From Chitinophagaceae bacterium (GTDB taxonomy: Bacteria; Bacteroidota; Bacteroidia; Chitinophagales; Chitinophagaceae), in contig JADKHN010000006.1 in the NCBI GenBank assembly GCA_016721725.1, positions 186,001 to 250,000 of the forward strand: a DNA stretch of 64,000 bases. Direction: 5' to 3'. Made by a program: the position numbers and the translations under genes. Every line of letters starts with the position of its first letter. Position 1 is the first letter of the stretch. A model generated the notes under the pieces. The model saw nothing but the letters and a program-made list of their open reading frames with translations. It ran no database searches and was not told the origin of the DNA. This document shows positions 43,263-52,077 of the stretch, one piece after another.

Positions 43263-44861
43263 ATGTTCCCAAAGATAAATCCCACCACTACCCCATCCTG
43301 GCAGGCCCTGCTTCAACACCGTCAATTGTTCGACCAGGTGCACATGCGGGACCTTTTTTACAATGACCCCGAAAGATTCGACCGGTTTTCCATCACGGAG
43401 GGTGATCTCTTATTTGATTTTTCCAAGAACCTCATCACAGAGAATACGCTGGAGATCCTGTTGGAACTGGCAAAGGAAGCTCATCTCCCGGACGCGATCG
43501 CTGCCCAATTCAATGGTGAGAAGATCAATGAGACCGAGAACCGGGCCGTTTTGCATACCGCGTTGAGGAATTTTTCCGGTCTGCCCGTTTTCGTGGACGG
43601 GAATGATGTGATGCCCTCCATCAAAGCCGTCCAGGAACGAATGAAACATTTCACCGGGCGGATACACAGCGGGGAATGGAAAGGATACAGTGGCAAAAAG
43701 ATCAGGACCATCGTCAATATCGGGATCGGCGGCAGTGACCTGGGCCCCCTGATGGTCACCGAAGCCCTGCGCCCCTATTGGATCAAAGGGATGGAAGCCT
43801 TTTTTGTCAGTAATGTGGACGGTACGCATATCGCGGAAACCCTGAAAAAGGTCAACCCCGAAGAAACCCTGTTCCTTATCGCCAGTAAGACCTTCACTAC
43901 CCAGGAGACCATGACCAATGCCCATACCGCCCGGGACTGGTTCCTGTCATTCGCAAAGGATGAAGCCCTGGTGACCAAACATTTTGTGGCCTTGTCCACC
44001 AATGAAACGGAAGTGATCAGATTCGGCATCGACCCCGATAACATGTTCGGTTTCTGGGATTGGGTGGGCGGCAGGTATAGTTTGTGGAGCGCCATCGGTC
44101 TTTCCATCGCATTAACCATCGGCTACGACCATTTTGAACAATTGCTGAAAGGAGCCCATGAAACGGATAGCCATTTCAGGCAGTCCCCGTTCGAAAAGAA
44201 CATTCCGGTGATCATGGCCCTGCTCGGCATCTGGTACGGTAATTTCTTCGATGCAGCTTCCGAGGCCATCCTGCCTTATGACCAGTATCTGCATCGTTTC
44301 GCCGCCTATTTCCAACAGGGTAATATGGAAAGCAACGGAAAACAAACCGACCGGAACGGGGAAAGGGTCAGTTACACAACCGGCCCGGTGATCTGGGGTG
44401 AACCCGGCACCAACGGACAACATGCTTTTTACCAGTTATTGCACCAGGGTACGCAACTCATTCCCTGCGATTTCATCGCACCGGCCATCAGCCATAACCC
44501 CATCGGTGACCATCATCTGAAACTCATCAGCAATTTCTTCGCCCAGACCGAAGCCCTGATGAACGGCGCGACCCAGGAGAACCCTTACCGCGTTTTTGAA
44601 GGGAACCGGCCCACCAATTCGATCCTGGTGAAACAGATCGATCCTTTCACCCTGGGCAGGCTGATCGCCCTGTATGAGCACAAGATCTTTGTCCAGGGCG
44701 TGATCTGGAACATATACAGCTTCGACCAATGGGGTGTGGAACTGGGCAAGCAACTGGCTTTGAAGATATTGCCGGAACTGGTCACTGATGAAGATACCGG
44801 ATCACATGACCCTTCCACCAACGGACTCATCAACCGGTATAAAGAATTAAAAAAGCAGTAA
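43263..44861 (+). CDS. pgi: glucose-6-phosphate isomerase
   Basis: A 532-residue PGI, interconverting glucose 6-phosphate and fructose 6-phosphate. Conserved: N-I-G-I-G-G-S-D-L-G-P, the D-R-N-G-E-R-V-S-Y-T-T-G signature, W-G-E-P-G-T-N-G-Q-H-A-F-Y-Q with the catalytic region, and the late G-V-x-W-N-I-Y-S-F-D-Q-W-G-V-E-L-G-K. Slightly shorter than the E. coli enzyme but with all active-site blocks. Confidence 0.96.
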   Translation: MFPKINPTTTPSWQALLQHRQLFDQVHMRDLFYNDPERFDRFSITEGDLLFDFSKNLITENTLEILLELAKEAHLPDAIAAQFNGEKINETENRAVLHTALRNFSGLPVFVDGNDVMPSIKAVQERMKHFTGRIHSGEWKGYSGKKIRTIVNIGIGGSDLGPLMVTEALRPYWIKGMEAFFVSNVDGTHIAETLKKVNPEETLFLIASKTFTTQETMTNAHTARDWFLSFAKDEALVTKHFVALSTNETEVIRFGIDPDNMFGFWDWVGGRYSLWSAIGLSIALTIGYDHFEQLLKGAHETDSHFRQSPFEKNIPVIMALLGIWYGNFFDAASEAILPYDQYLHRFAAYFQQGNMESNGKQTDRNGERVSYTTGPVIWGEPGTNGQHAFYQLLHQGTQLIPCDFIAPAISHNPIGDHHLKLISNFFAQTEALMNGATQENPYRVFEGNRPTNSILVKQIDPFTLGRLIALYEHKIFVQGVIWNIYSFDQWGVELGKQLALKILPELVTDEDTGSHDPSTNGLINRYKELKKQ

Positions 44862-44884
44862 ATTAGTGTAAAAGAACGTTTGCC

Positions 44885-45196
44885 ATGAAAAAGATCCTGT
44901 TCCTGATCGTCACTGGTTTTTTCCTGAATGGATCCCGGGCTCAACAGCTGGTGATCCCTTTCTCTGAAAAGCCCATGGTGAGAAAAGCGGATAAGAAGAT
45001 CCAGCCTTTCGCCAATAAAGCCCGGGTAATCAGCAAATCCAAGAAAGGAGTGAATTATGCCCTGCCGCTGGATGGTATGCCCTGCCTGGTTCCGGACCTG
45101 GCAAACCTCGCACCCATGCCGAATGCCTCACAAAAAATCAACATGAGTGCGATCCCTAATCCATTCAAAAAAGAAGAGTTGTTGCCTGGTCAATAA
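44885..45196 (+). CDS. small secreted protein of unknown function
   Basis: A 103-residue protein with a signal peptide (K-K-I-L-F-L-I-V-T-G-F-F-L, cleavage after S-R-A-Q). The mature part is Lys/Pro-rich with one Cys (G-M-P-C-L-V-P-D-L); no domain recognised. It starts 24 nt after pgi on the same strand and may share its transcript. It converges on the next gene. Confidence 0.65.
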   Translation: MKKILFLIVTGFFLNGSRAQQLVIPFSEKPMVRKADKKIQPFANKARVISKSKKGVNYALPLDGMPCLVPDLANLAPMPNASQKINMSAIPNPFKKEELLPGQ

Positions 45197-45211
45197 CAGA
45201 TCAAGGCCTGG

Positions 45212-45706
45212 TCAATATCTCGGCATGCCTTCCAGTTCTCTTTCATTATACAGGTAGGTCTTGCACCATTTGCCCGATGACCGGAAACGGAGGATAATCC
45301 GTTTGCATCCGGGCTTAGCCGATGACTTTTCGCCCGCGGTTTCCAGTTGAAGTTTCCATAAGCTATAACCCTTTGTCGCTTTGATACGGTATTCCGTTTG
45401 ATTGAGAACCGTTTTCCCGGCAATAACCTCATTTTCCATGACCCTCTCCAGGCTGGCTTTCAAGGTCTTGTTATCGTAGCTGACGGTAAGGGATACCGGC
45501 ATTTTGTTTCCGACAGATTCAAGATAGATGACCCGTTCAATAAGCGGATCCGGCCGGACCTGGTTTCCCTGTTCATCCACCCGGATGGTGCCGGGCATAT
45601 GGACCGTATAAAAAGCATGGGCCTTTTTGATACCGCAGCCCGATTGGGAGAAAAGGTCTCCGTGAATGAAAACAGAGACCAGGATCAGTAAAAAGGATCT
45701 TTTCAT
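45212..45706 (-). CDS. secreted protein of unknown function
   Basis: A 164-residue protein with a signal peptide (S-F-L-L-I-L-V-S-V-F, cleavage near F-S-Q). The mature part is beta-rich with four Cys (G-C-G-I-K near the start, then P-G-C-K and K-W-C-K), which could form disulfides. No family recognised. It lies between two other unknown or conserved small genes; function unknown. Confidence 0.65.
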   Translation of the reverse strand: MKRSFLLILVSVFIHGDLFSQSGCGIKKAHAFYTVHMPGTIRVDEQGNQVRPDPLIERVIYLESVGNKMPVSLTVSYDNKTLKASLERVMENEVIAGKTVLNQTEYRIKATKGYSLWKLQLETAGEKSSAKPGCKRIILRFRSSGKWCKTYLYNERELEGMPRY

Positions 45707-45730
45707 GGATTCAAATTAACGCATTTATCC

Positions 45731-45759
45731 AAAAAAAAATCCTCCCGGTTGGGGAGGAT
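45731..45759 (-). terminator. terminator after the DUF3276 gene
   Basis: ATCCTCCC / GGGAGGAT (45739-45746 with 45752-45759), 5-nt loop; on the minus strand it is followed by a run of T (A-run 45731-45739 on plus). Confidence 0.88.
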
Positions 45760-45782
45760 CTGAAGCAATTAGTTTGGGTAAT

Positions 45783-46241
45783 CTACCATTTGTCCACCTC
45801 TTCCGTACTGCCGTTGTCGACAGGAGTGGAAGGTGTTTCGGCTTCGGTAGCAGGTGTTTCCGGCTTTTCTTCAGCTGGCATGGTCTCAACTTCTGTTTTA
45901 GCCATGGCCACCGGAGCATCGGAATGCTGTCCTTCCTCGCCTTCATAAGGCGTATCGTGGTTGAAAGCGTCAAAGTCGAAATCGGGCATCAGCTCTGTTT
46001 TCACAAAATCGATCGCCTCTCCCAGCCCTTTGATGAATTTGTTGAAATCCTCCTTATATAAGAAAATCTTGTGCCTGTCGTAGCCGTCCGAGTCAAAACG
46101 CTTGCGGCTTTCGGTGATGGTCAGGTAAAAATCATTTCCACGGGTCTCCCTTACATCGAAGAAGTAGGTCCTGCGTTTCCCGGCCCTGATGCGTTTACTG
46201 TAAACACTGTCCATTTTCTTTTCATTGTTGTCGTTCACCAC
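45783..46241 (-). CDS. DUF3276 / PUR-family nucleic-acid-binding protein
   Basis: A 152-residue protein. The first ~85 residues match the PUR-alpha-like DUF3276 family common in Bacteroidota: Y-S-K-R-I-R-A-G-K-R-R-T-Y-F-F-D-V-R, Y-L-T-I-T-E-S-R-K-R, K-I-F-L-Y-K-E-D-F-N-K-F. Single-stranded DNA or RNA binding is known for the fold. The C-terminal ~60 residues are acidic and Glu/Pro/Thr-rich, probably disordered. Its promoter and terminator are both clear. Confidence 0.88.
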   Translation of the reverse strand: MVNDNNEKKMDSVYSKRIRAGKRRTYFFDVRETRGNDFYLTITESRKRFDSDGYDRHKIFLYKEDFNKFIKGLGEAIDFVKTELMPDFDFDAFNHDTPYEGEEGQHSDAPVAMAKTEVETMPAEEKPETPATEAETPSTPVDNGSTEEVDKW

Positions 46242-46288
46242 GGTATAAAGTTTTAGTTATTAAACATTTGCCTGTTTTGTCAGGTTAG

Positions 46289-46318
46289 CAAAGATAAAAT
46301 TGTTTTCGAATCCACAAA
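46289..46318 (-). promoter_or_regulatory. promoter of the DUF3276 gene
   Basis: On the minus strand, TTTG (46318-46315), 18 nt, then TATCTTTG (46296-46289). The leader to the ATG at 46241 is about 45 nt. Confidence 0.7.
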
Positions 46319-46365
46319 ATATTAGCCTTTTTATTTAAGGGTCGGTCCTGACCGGTGTCAGGCCA

Positions 46366-48204
46366 TCAGGAGGGTTCTTCCTGTTCCTGTTGGCGGGCAT
46401 ACATTTGGGCATACAAACCGTTCCTGGCCAGTAATTCGGCATGATCCCCCTGTTCCGCGATCCGGCCCTGGTCCATGACAATGATCTTATCGAAGGAAAA
46501 CAGCGAGAATATCCGGTGCGTGATGATGATGGCCGTCTTATCATCCAGGTAGCCATAGAGGTGTCCGATGATCTCCTGTTCGGTACGGGCATCAACTGCG
46601 CTGAGGCAATCATCAAAGATCACGATCCTGGGGTCCTTGATCATGGCCCGGGCGATGGATATCCGTTGTTTCTGGCCTCCGCTCAGCGTCACTCCCCGCT
46701 CCCCGATCATCGTATCGTAACCGGCTCTGAACCGCTCGATCTCGGCATGCACCCCGGCCTGTTTAGCCGCCATACTGATCCTGTCTGAATCTGCGGTATC
46801 CATCCCGAACTGGATATTATGGCTGACAGTATCGCTGAAGAGGAACACATCCTGGGGTACATAACTGATCTGGGAACGCAGGGATCCGAGATCGATCTTC
46901 CCGACCGGTATGCCATCAAACCTGATCAGGCCCCGCTGCGGTTCGTACATGTGCAGCAAGAGCTGCGCCAGGGTTGACTTTCCCGATCCGGTTCTGCCTA
47001 CGATGGCGATCTTTTGTCCGGATCGGATGTCCAGGTTAAAATCCTTGATCGCGTGTATCCCGGTATGCGGATAAGTGAAATCGACATCGGTGAAAGAGAT
47101 ATCGCCATTCAAAACCGGCTTCTGCGGTAAGGGTTCATTTTTAATGGAAGGTTCGGTATGCAGGAACTCATTGATCCTTTTTTGCGAGGCTGCTGCACGC
47201 TGGGTCATACTGGCGGTCCAGCCGATGGCGCTGACCGGGAAGGTGAGCATCTGGATGTACATCACAAATTCTGCGATCTGGCCCACGCTGGCGCCAGGTA
47301 CCTTATTCACCACATCCAGGCATCCGACCATGATGGTGACCAGGGTGCTCAACCCGATGAGCAGGGCCATGCTGGGGAAATAGATGGCTTCCGTCTTCGC
47401 CAGGCTAAGGGCGTTATCCCGGTAATCCTCACTGTTCTTCCGGAAGAAACCGAGCATGGCCTTTTCCTGAACAAAGGATTTGATGACCCGAATGCCGGAA
47501 TAAGATTCCTGCGCATTGGTGGTGAGATTGCCCAATAAGGATTGGATGCGTTCACTTTTCTTATTGATGATGGTATTGACGAAATAAATGGTAATGGCCA
47601 GTACCGGTAGCGGCGAAAGGGCCACGATGGTGAGTTTCGGGCTGGCCTTCATCATGAAGAAAAAGCTGAATCCGATCACGGCAGCCAGGTTGATGAAATA
47701 CATGAGTGCGGGTCCCGTGTACATCCTCACCCGGCTCACATCTTCCGATATCCGGTTCATCAGGTCGCCGGTACTGTGGGTCTTATAGAACTGGGTATCG
47801 AGTTGCTGGTAATGGCTGAAGACCTCGTTCTTCTGGTCGTATTCGATATGCCGGCTCATGACAATGATCGTCTGCCGCATGAGGAACATGAAAAAACCGC
47901 TGATCAGGGCCAGCACCAGGAGCGTCAGTCCGGCGAACAGGATCCTCCGTGAAGGACTTTGATCAAAGATCCGGATCACTTCCCTTACCGCCACATCATA
48001 ATTCTTGTGCTCTTGAGTCAAAGCAGAGGCGGCCTTCCCTTCCCCGGTATCTTTGATCGTCTGCACCACGGTATTCACCACATAACCGGTCATCTGGGGC
48101 GACAGGATGCGGAAATAATTGGTCAGCACCACGAAGAGTATCCCCAGGATGAAATGCCAGCGGTATTTCCAGAAATACTTGTTGAGGGAAGAAAGGTGCT
48201 TCAT
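46366..48204 (-). CDS. ABC exporter, fused permease and ATPase (MsbA-like)
   Basis: A 612-residue half-transporter: six membrane helices (about residues 15-310), then the ATPase with Walker A G-R-T-G-S-G-K-S-T, signature L-S-G-G-Q-K-Q-R, Walker B I-V-I-F-D-D-C-L-S-A-V-D and the H-loop I-T-H-R. The family includes MsbA and multidrug exporters; the substrate cannot be told. The start at 48204 gives a normal N-terminus. A single-gene unit downstream of the tRNA-Ser region. Confidence 0.92.
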   Translation of the reverse strand: MKHLSSLNKYFWKYRWHFILGILFVVLTNYFRILSPQMTGYVVNTVVQTIKDTGEGKAASALTQEHKNYDVAVREVIRIFDQSPSRRILFAGLTLLVLALISGFFMFLMRQTIIVMSRHIEYDQKNEVFSHYQQLDTQFYKTHSTGDLMNRISEDVSRVRMYTGPALMYFINLAAVIGFSFFFMMKASPKLTIVALSPLPVLAITIYFVNTIINKKSERIQSLLGNLTTNAQESYSGIRVIKSFVQEKAMLGFFRKNSEDYRDNALSLAKTEAIYFPSMALLIGLSTLVTIMVGCLDVVNKVPGASVGQIAEFVMYIQMLTFPVSAIGWTASMTQRAAASQKRINEFLHTEPSIKNEPLPQKPVLNGDISFTDVDFTYPHTGIHAIKDFNLDIRSGQKIAIVGRTGSGKSTLAQLLLHMYEPQRGLIRFDGIPVGKIDLGSLRSQISYVPQDVFLFSDTVSHNIQFGMDTADSDRISMAAKQAGVHAEIERFRAGYDTMIGERGVTLSGGQKQRISIARAMIKDPRIVIFDDCLSAVDARTEQEIIGHLYGYLDDKTAIIITHRIFSLFSFDKIIVMDQGRIAEQGDHAELLARNGLYAQMYARQQEQEEPS

Positions 48205-48224
48205 GAAGGGATAAAGATAAATGA

Positions 48225-48256
48225 AAAACCTCCATCGCTTAATCGATGAAGGTTTT
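48225..48256. terminator. stem-loop upstream of the ABC exporter
   Basis: AAAACCTCCATCG / CGATGAAGGTTTT (48225-48237 with 48244-48256), one mismatch, 6-nt loop, flanked by A and T runs. On the minus strand it would end transcripts coming from the tRNA side. Confidence 0.6.
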
Positions 48257-48257
48257 C

Positions 48258-48275
48258 TGCGGAGAGAGAGGGATT
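48258..48275. repeat. 18-nt copy of the 3' end of tRNA-Ser
   Basis: TGCGGAGAGAGAGGGATT is identical to 48426-48443, which includes the 3' acceptor strand and part of the T-arm of the tRNA-Ser gene (minus strand). The two copies have the same orientation, 168 nt apart. Confidence 0.75.
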
Positions 48276-48304
48276 ATTGCATGATCCCCAGGTTAGGGGC
48301 TATC

Positions 48305-48426
48305 AAAACACATCAAGCCAGTCCGCTTCGCTCCCTGTGTTTTTATTTCCCCTTCACCCTTGCAAACATGTTTGCAGGGTTCCGGGAAAATAAAAAACCC
48401 CACTATAGTGGGGCTTGATGTGTTTT
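48305..48426. repeat. 122-nt element bounded by 15-bp inverted repeats
   Basis: AAAACACATCAAGCC (48305-48319) and GGCTTGATGTGTTTT (48412-48426) are perfect reverse complements. Inside are a 16-nt perfect palindrome TGCAAACATGTTTGCA (48361-48376) and the tRNA terminator (48398-48413). No coding capacity. It sits exactly between two copies of the tRNA 3' end and looks like a small insertion or folded unit. Confidence 0.65.
48392..48413 (-). terminator. terminator of tRNA-Ser
   Basis: A 16-nt perfect palindrome, CCCCACTATAGTGGGG (48398-48413), followed on the minus strand by six T (A-run 48392-48397). Confidence 0.8.
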
Positions 48427-48427
48427 G

Positions 48428-48512
48428 CGGAGAGAGAGGGATTCGAACCCCCGGACCTGTAACAGTCAACGGTTTTCAAGACCGCCGCATTAGACCGCTC
48501 TGCCATCTCTCC
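48428..48512 (-). tRNA. tRNA-Ser (anticodon TGA)
   Basis: An 85-nt tRNA on the minus strand. Acceptor GGAGAGA pairs with TCTCTCC, then discriminator G; no CCA encoded. The anticodon loop is C-T-T-G-A-A-A (anticodon TGA). A long variable arm as in class II tRNAs follows, then a T-arm containing G-G-T-T-C-G-A-A-T-C-C. A promoter (48517-48548) and a terminator (48392-48413) flank it. Confidence 0.95.
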
Positions 48513-48516
48513 GCGG

Positions 48517-48548
48517 CAAAAATACGGGCTGGAAAACTTTAACCCAAA
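48517..48548 (-). promoter_or_regulatory. promoter of tRNA-Ser
   Basis: Minus strand: TTTG (48548-48545), 20 nt, TATTTTTG (48524-48517), ending 5 nt before the mature tRNA 5' end. Confidence 0.75.
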
Positions 48549-48773
48549 AAAAAATGAAATGCGGCGGGATAAAATGACTGATTGCCTCTGATCGGAAGAA
48601 AATCAACTTTCGGTTTTTGAGCAAAGCCTGATCTGGAAAGCCGGTCATCAGGCTTGGACTTAACCGGAAACTTTCCCAAAAAAATCCAACTTGTTTTCAG
48701 TATATTTACAAGAGTGGTACCGGTTGGTCCTCATCGCCGGTACTGGTTCATTGTTCATTCAAATTCGCAGAAT

Positions 48774-49208
48774 ATGCCTTACACTGTAGCCTCCATCCTC
48801 TCCCGCAAAACAAAACACATCATCAGCGCAGCACCCGATACGACTGTACTGGAAGCCCTGAGGATCATGTCCGATAACAATATCGGTTCCCTCATCGTGA
48901 TGGACGGGAATAAATACCTGGGGGTCATTTCGGAAAGGGACTATGCCCGTAAAGTGGTGCTACAGGGAAAATTATCTTCCGATATCCCGGTTTCGGAGAT
49001 CATGAACACCGAAACGCCAACGGTGACCTCCAAACATACGATCGATGAATGCATGGATATCGTGGACCATACCCAGGCGCGTTACCTTCCGGTGATCGAT
49101 AATAATGATGTATCAGGGATCGTATCCATCATCGACCTGATCAAGGCCACCAGCCAGATGCACAAGGAATCCGCCCAGCAGTTAAGGGATTATATTAGTA
49201 GTACCTGA
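48774..49208 (+). CDS. CBS-domain protein
   Basis: A 144-residue protein made of two CBS domains (P-Y-T-V-A-S-I-L-S-R-K at the start; I-G-S-L-I-V-M-D-G-N-K-Y-L-G-V-I-S-E-R-D-Y; Y-L-P-V-I-D-N-N-D-V-S-G-I-V-S-I). Such pairs bind adenosine nucleotides and act as energy sensors. The start at ATG 48774 fits the family; an upstream in-frame start at 48654 would add 40 residues with no similarity. It converges on mutS2, with 4 nt between the stops. Confidence 0.88.
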   Translation: MPYTVASILSRKTKHIISAAPDTTVLEALRIMSDNNIGSLIVMDGNKYLGVISERDYARKVVLQGKLSSDIPVSEIMNTETPTVTSKHTIDECMDIVDHTQARYLPVIDNNDVSGIVSIIDLIKATSQMHKESAQQLRDYISST

Positions 49209-49212
49209 GAGG

Positions 49213-51330
49213 CTATTCCGGATCCTTTGACCTTTCCTCTTTATCCCTGACCACCACGAGGTCGCTCAATGCCACGGTGATCGGCATGATGCCCACCTGG
49301 AGGACCGCTTTCTTTCCTTTGATGGACTTGACGATACCCACCTGGCGGTTCTGTTTCATCTTCACCTTGTCACCGGTCTTCACCTCCCCGCCCACTTCTT
49401 CAAATTTCTCGTTGAGTTTCTTCTGCTGCTTCTCTGTGGTGATTCGTTCTTTCTGGTTGAACAGGAGGGCGTGGATCATCTTCACCACTTTGTCCTTATC
49501 CTCCGCCTTCCTCCATTCGATCACCATGGCCTTGAGCCGGCGCTCCATGTCTTTCAGGTAGGCGATCTTGTCGGCCGAGATCTTGTTCTGAAGCTGCAAC
49601 CTTTCCATTTCCTGCCGGTGGGTCTCCTTGTCGAGGGTACGCTGCATCTCTTTTTTCAGCCTTTCATTCTCTTTTAACAGCTTTTGCAACTCCGATTTTT
49701 CCCGATCGATATGCTGCAGGTCCTGTTCGGTGCGGTTGAGCAGTTTATCGAGGGTGAAATGATCCTCATCCACCAGGGACCTGGCCTTTTCGATCAGGCG
49801 TTTGTCGAGGCCGATACGCTCCGCAATGGAAAAAGTATAGGAACTGCCGGGTTTGCCCACCACCAGTTTGTACAGGGGCAACAGGTTCTTCTCATCGAAT
49901 TGCATGGCCCCGTTGATGATGCCCGGCACTTTATTCGCCATCACTTTCAGGTTGAGGTAATGGGTGGTGACCACACCAAAGCTGTGCTTGTGAGCCAGTT
50001 CCTCCATGATCACTTCGGCGAAGGCCCCGCCCAGGTTGGGATCGCTGCCGCTGCCCAGTTCATCGATGAAGAACAGGGTACGGCCATTCGCGTTCTCCAT
50101 GAAATATTTCATGTTCTTCAGGTGCGAGGAATAAGTACTCAGCTCGAATTCCAGGCTCTGCGTATCACCGATGTGGATCATCAGCTGTTTGAAGATGCCC
50201 ATTTCGCTGTCGGGGTGAACGGGCACCAGCAAACCACTTTGCATCATGAGCTGCAGCAGACCGATCGTCTTCAGCGTAACCGTTTTCCCTCCGGCATTGG
50301 GGCCGCTGATGACCAGGATCCTTTGTTTGTCGTGCAGGGTGATCGTGACCGGAATGGTGGGTTTCTTATTGGCCTTGTGATAGAGATAGAGCAAGGGATG
50401 ATAAGCTGAAATAAGTTTCAGGTGCGACCGGTCGCTGACCGTGGGGAAATACCCGTTGATCTCGATGGCAAAGCGGGCCTTGGCCCGGATGAAATCGAAT
50501 TCGCCCGCGATATCATGATAGGTCTTGAGCAGCGGCGCGTGAACGCCGATCGCCTTGGTGAGTTCTCGCAGGATACGGTAGACCTCCCGGCTTTCGTCGT
50601 GTTCCAGGGAGAATATCTCGTTATTAAGTCCGGTAGTTTCCTCGGGTTCGATGAAGCTGGTCTTGCGACTGTCGCTCTCTCCGTGCAGGATGCCTTTCAC
50701 CATCCTTTTCTGTTCGGCGAATACGGCCAGTACGCGGCGGCTGTTCATGAAGCTTTCTTCGATATCGGATAAATAACCCAGCTTATTGAATTTACCGATC
50801 AGCTTATCGAATACACGCCGCAGCTCATTACGCTTCCGGTAGAGGCTGAGCCTGATCTCGGTAAGGGCCTCACTGGCATTGTCCTTCACCTGCCCGCTTT
50901 CATCCACCACTTCGTCGATCAGCCGGATGATGGCTTTTTCGTAGTAAGTATCCCGGATCACTTCCGCCATGGCCGGATAGGCTTCCCTCCTTTCCTTGTC
51001 GAACCATCGGAAGATCTGCTGGGCATTATCCGCCAGGCTGCGCAGCAACAGGAACTGTTCTCCGCTCAATGCCGCCCCCGGTATGCCCACCAGTTTGAGT
51101 TCCCGCTGCACCGGCCGGTTGAAATCATTGGGAAAATGCAGGGTTGACTGCAGCACCAGCTTGAACTCATGCGATTGCTTCAATTCCCGTTCAATGAATT
51201 CGCGGCGGGTATGGATCCGGAGCTGCTCCGCTTTGGCTTTGGCATATTCGGTCTGGCATTGCAGGGACAGCAAGGTCTTCACCTTTTCAAATTCCAGTTG
51301 GGTCAGCGCCGATTCGGGAAATAATTTCAT
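49213..51330 (-). CDS. mutS2: MutS2-type ATPase lacking the Smr nuclease domain
   Basis: A 705-residue MutS2-family protein: the MutS core and clamp region, then ATPase with Walker A G-P-N-A-G-G-K-T-V, D-T-Q-S-L-E-x-E-L-S-T-Y, Walker B L-F-F-I-D-E-L-G-S-G-S-D-P and T-T-H-Y. A coiled coil follows (about 490-610) and then a KOW-like stretch (G-D-K-V-K-M-K-Q-N-R-Q-V-G-I-V). It ends there, without the C-terminal Smr endonuclease domain of full MutS2, so it is more likely a ribosome or DNA-binding ATPase than a nuclease. Start at ATG 51330 (K-L-F-P-E-S-A); an in-frame start at 51420 is less likely. Confidence 0.88.
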   Translation of the reverse strand: MKLFPESALTQLEFEKVKTLLSLQCQTEYAKAKAEQLRIHTRREFIERELKQSHEFKLVLQSTLHFPNDFNRPVQRELKLVGIPGAALSGEQFLLLRSLADNAQQIFRWFDKERREAYPAMAEVIRDTYYEKAIIRLIDEVVDESGQVKDNASEALTEIRLSLYRKRNELRRVFDKLIGKFNKLGYLSDIEESFMNSRRVLAVFAEQKRMVKGILHGESDSRKTSFIEPEETTGLNNEIFSLEHDESREVYRILRELTKAIGVHAPLLKTYHDIAGEFDFIRAKARFAIEINGYFPTVSDRSHLKLISAYHPLLYLYHKANKKPTIPVTITLHDKQRILVISGPNAGGKTVTLKTIGLLQLMMQSGLLVPVHPDSEMGIFKQLMIHIGDTQSLEFELSTYSSHLKNMKYFMENANGRTLFFIDELGSGSDPNLGGAFAEVIMEELAHKHSFGVVTTHYLNLKVMANKVPGIINGAMQFDEKNLLPLYKLVVGKPGSSYTFSIAERIGLDKRLIEKARSLVDEDHFTLDKLLNRTEQDLQHIDREKSELQKLLKENERLKKEMQRTLDKETHRQEMERLQLQNKISADKIAYLKDMERRLKAMVIEWRKAEDKDKVVKMIHALLFNQKERITTEKQQKKLNEKFEEVGGEVKTGDKVKMKQNRQVGIVKSIKGKKAVLQVGIMPITVALSDLVVVRDKEERSKDPE

Positions 51331-51431
51331 GTGATCTTTTACCGGTGTAAATGATTTTTTCGCTGCAAAACTACTTACTGCTGACTGATTATCCGAGTAT
51401 TCTTTCTGGTCCTGATTCAAGTAGGATCCAT

Positions 51432-51905
51432 TTACCTCTCCTCTACTTTCAATTCTTCCCAGGGTGTGCTTCCATCCTTCTCTCTTTTAAATACCAATTC
51501 ATCGTTACTGAGGATCACGATCTCCGCCGTCGTGTAGATCCTGCATCCTTCGGCCAGGTGCCCCCCGATCGTCCGGCCCGTACTGTCACTGATGCTGATG
51601 TGCAGGTGTGAACCATTCATGGAGACCGTACCGGTCAGACTGACGATCTCGAAATGGCCGCTGTCGGATGTGATACCCGGCTGGTTGGCATAGCGGATGG
51701 CATAGTGGGTGAGACTACCGACGCAGGTACTGATCCAGCCTGCGCTGATCTTCTTTTCATTCACGAGGAGTTGAATCTCCTTCTTAAGGTCTTGCCCTGG
51801 CTTTAACCGGAAGGCATGGGTCTTAATCGGCTGCATGACGGTTTGATTTTTACAAGTGGACAGTAAAAACAGGAAGCATAGAAATGGTAAACTTTGAATT
51901 TTCAT
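51432..51905 (-). CDS. PCC (DUF296) domain lipoprotein
   Basis: A 157-residue protein with a lipobox (L-L-S-T-C) and a PCC/DUF296 domain: H-A-F-R-L-K-P-G-Q-D-L, S-A-G-W-I-S-T-C-V-G-S-L, F-E-I-V-S-L-T-G-T-V, L-H-I-S-I-S-D-S and G-G-H-L-A-E-G-C. In plants the domain is coupled to AT-hooks; bacterial members are stand-alone and of unknown function. The lipoprotein signal argues against a DNA-binding job here. The last Gly-His...Gly-Cys could bind a metal. Unknown function. Confidence 0.85.
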   Translation of the reverse strand: MKIQSLPFLCFLFLLSTCKNQTVMQPIKTHAFRLKPGQDLKKEIQLLVNEKKISAGWISTCVGSLTHYAIRYANQPGITSDSGHFEIVSLTGTVSMNGSHLHISISDSTGRTIGGHLAEGCRIYTTAEIVILSNDELVFKREKDGSTPWEELKVEER

Positions 51906-52023
51906 AAACTACAAACTATTTTGTGGCCGTATTTTCTCTAATCCGATTCAATGATGGATGATCTAAAGCCGCATAGACTTTTTCCCTCTTCCCCGGGAAC
52001 TGTTAAACTTTTCCCCTTCTCAA

Positions 52024-52052
52024 TTGTTGAACAACCAAGCTACCTACTTTTG
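52024..52052 (+). promoter_or_regulatory. promoter of msrA
   Basis: TTG (52024-52026), 18 nt, TACTTTTG (52045-52052), 25 nt before the ATG at 52078. Confidence 0.65.
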
Positions 52053-52077
52053 CAGGATCGGCAGCAAATATTTATTT

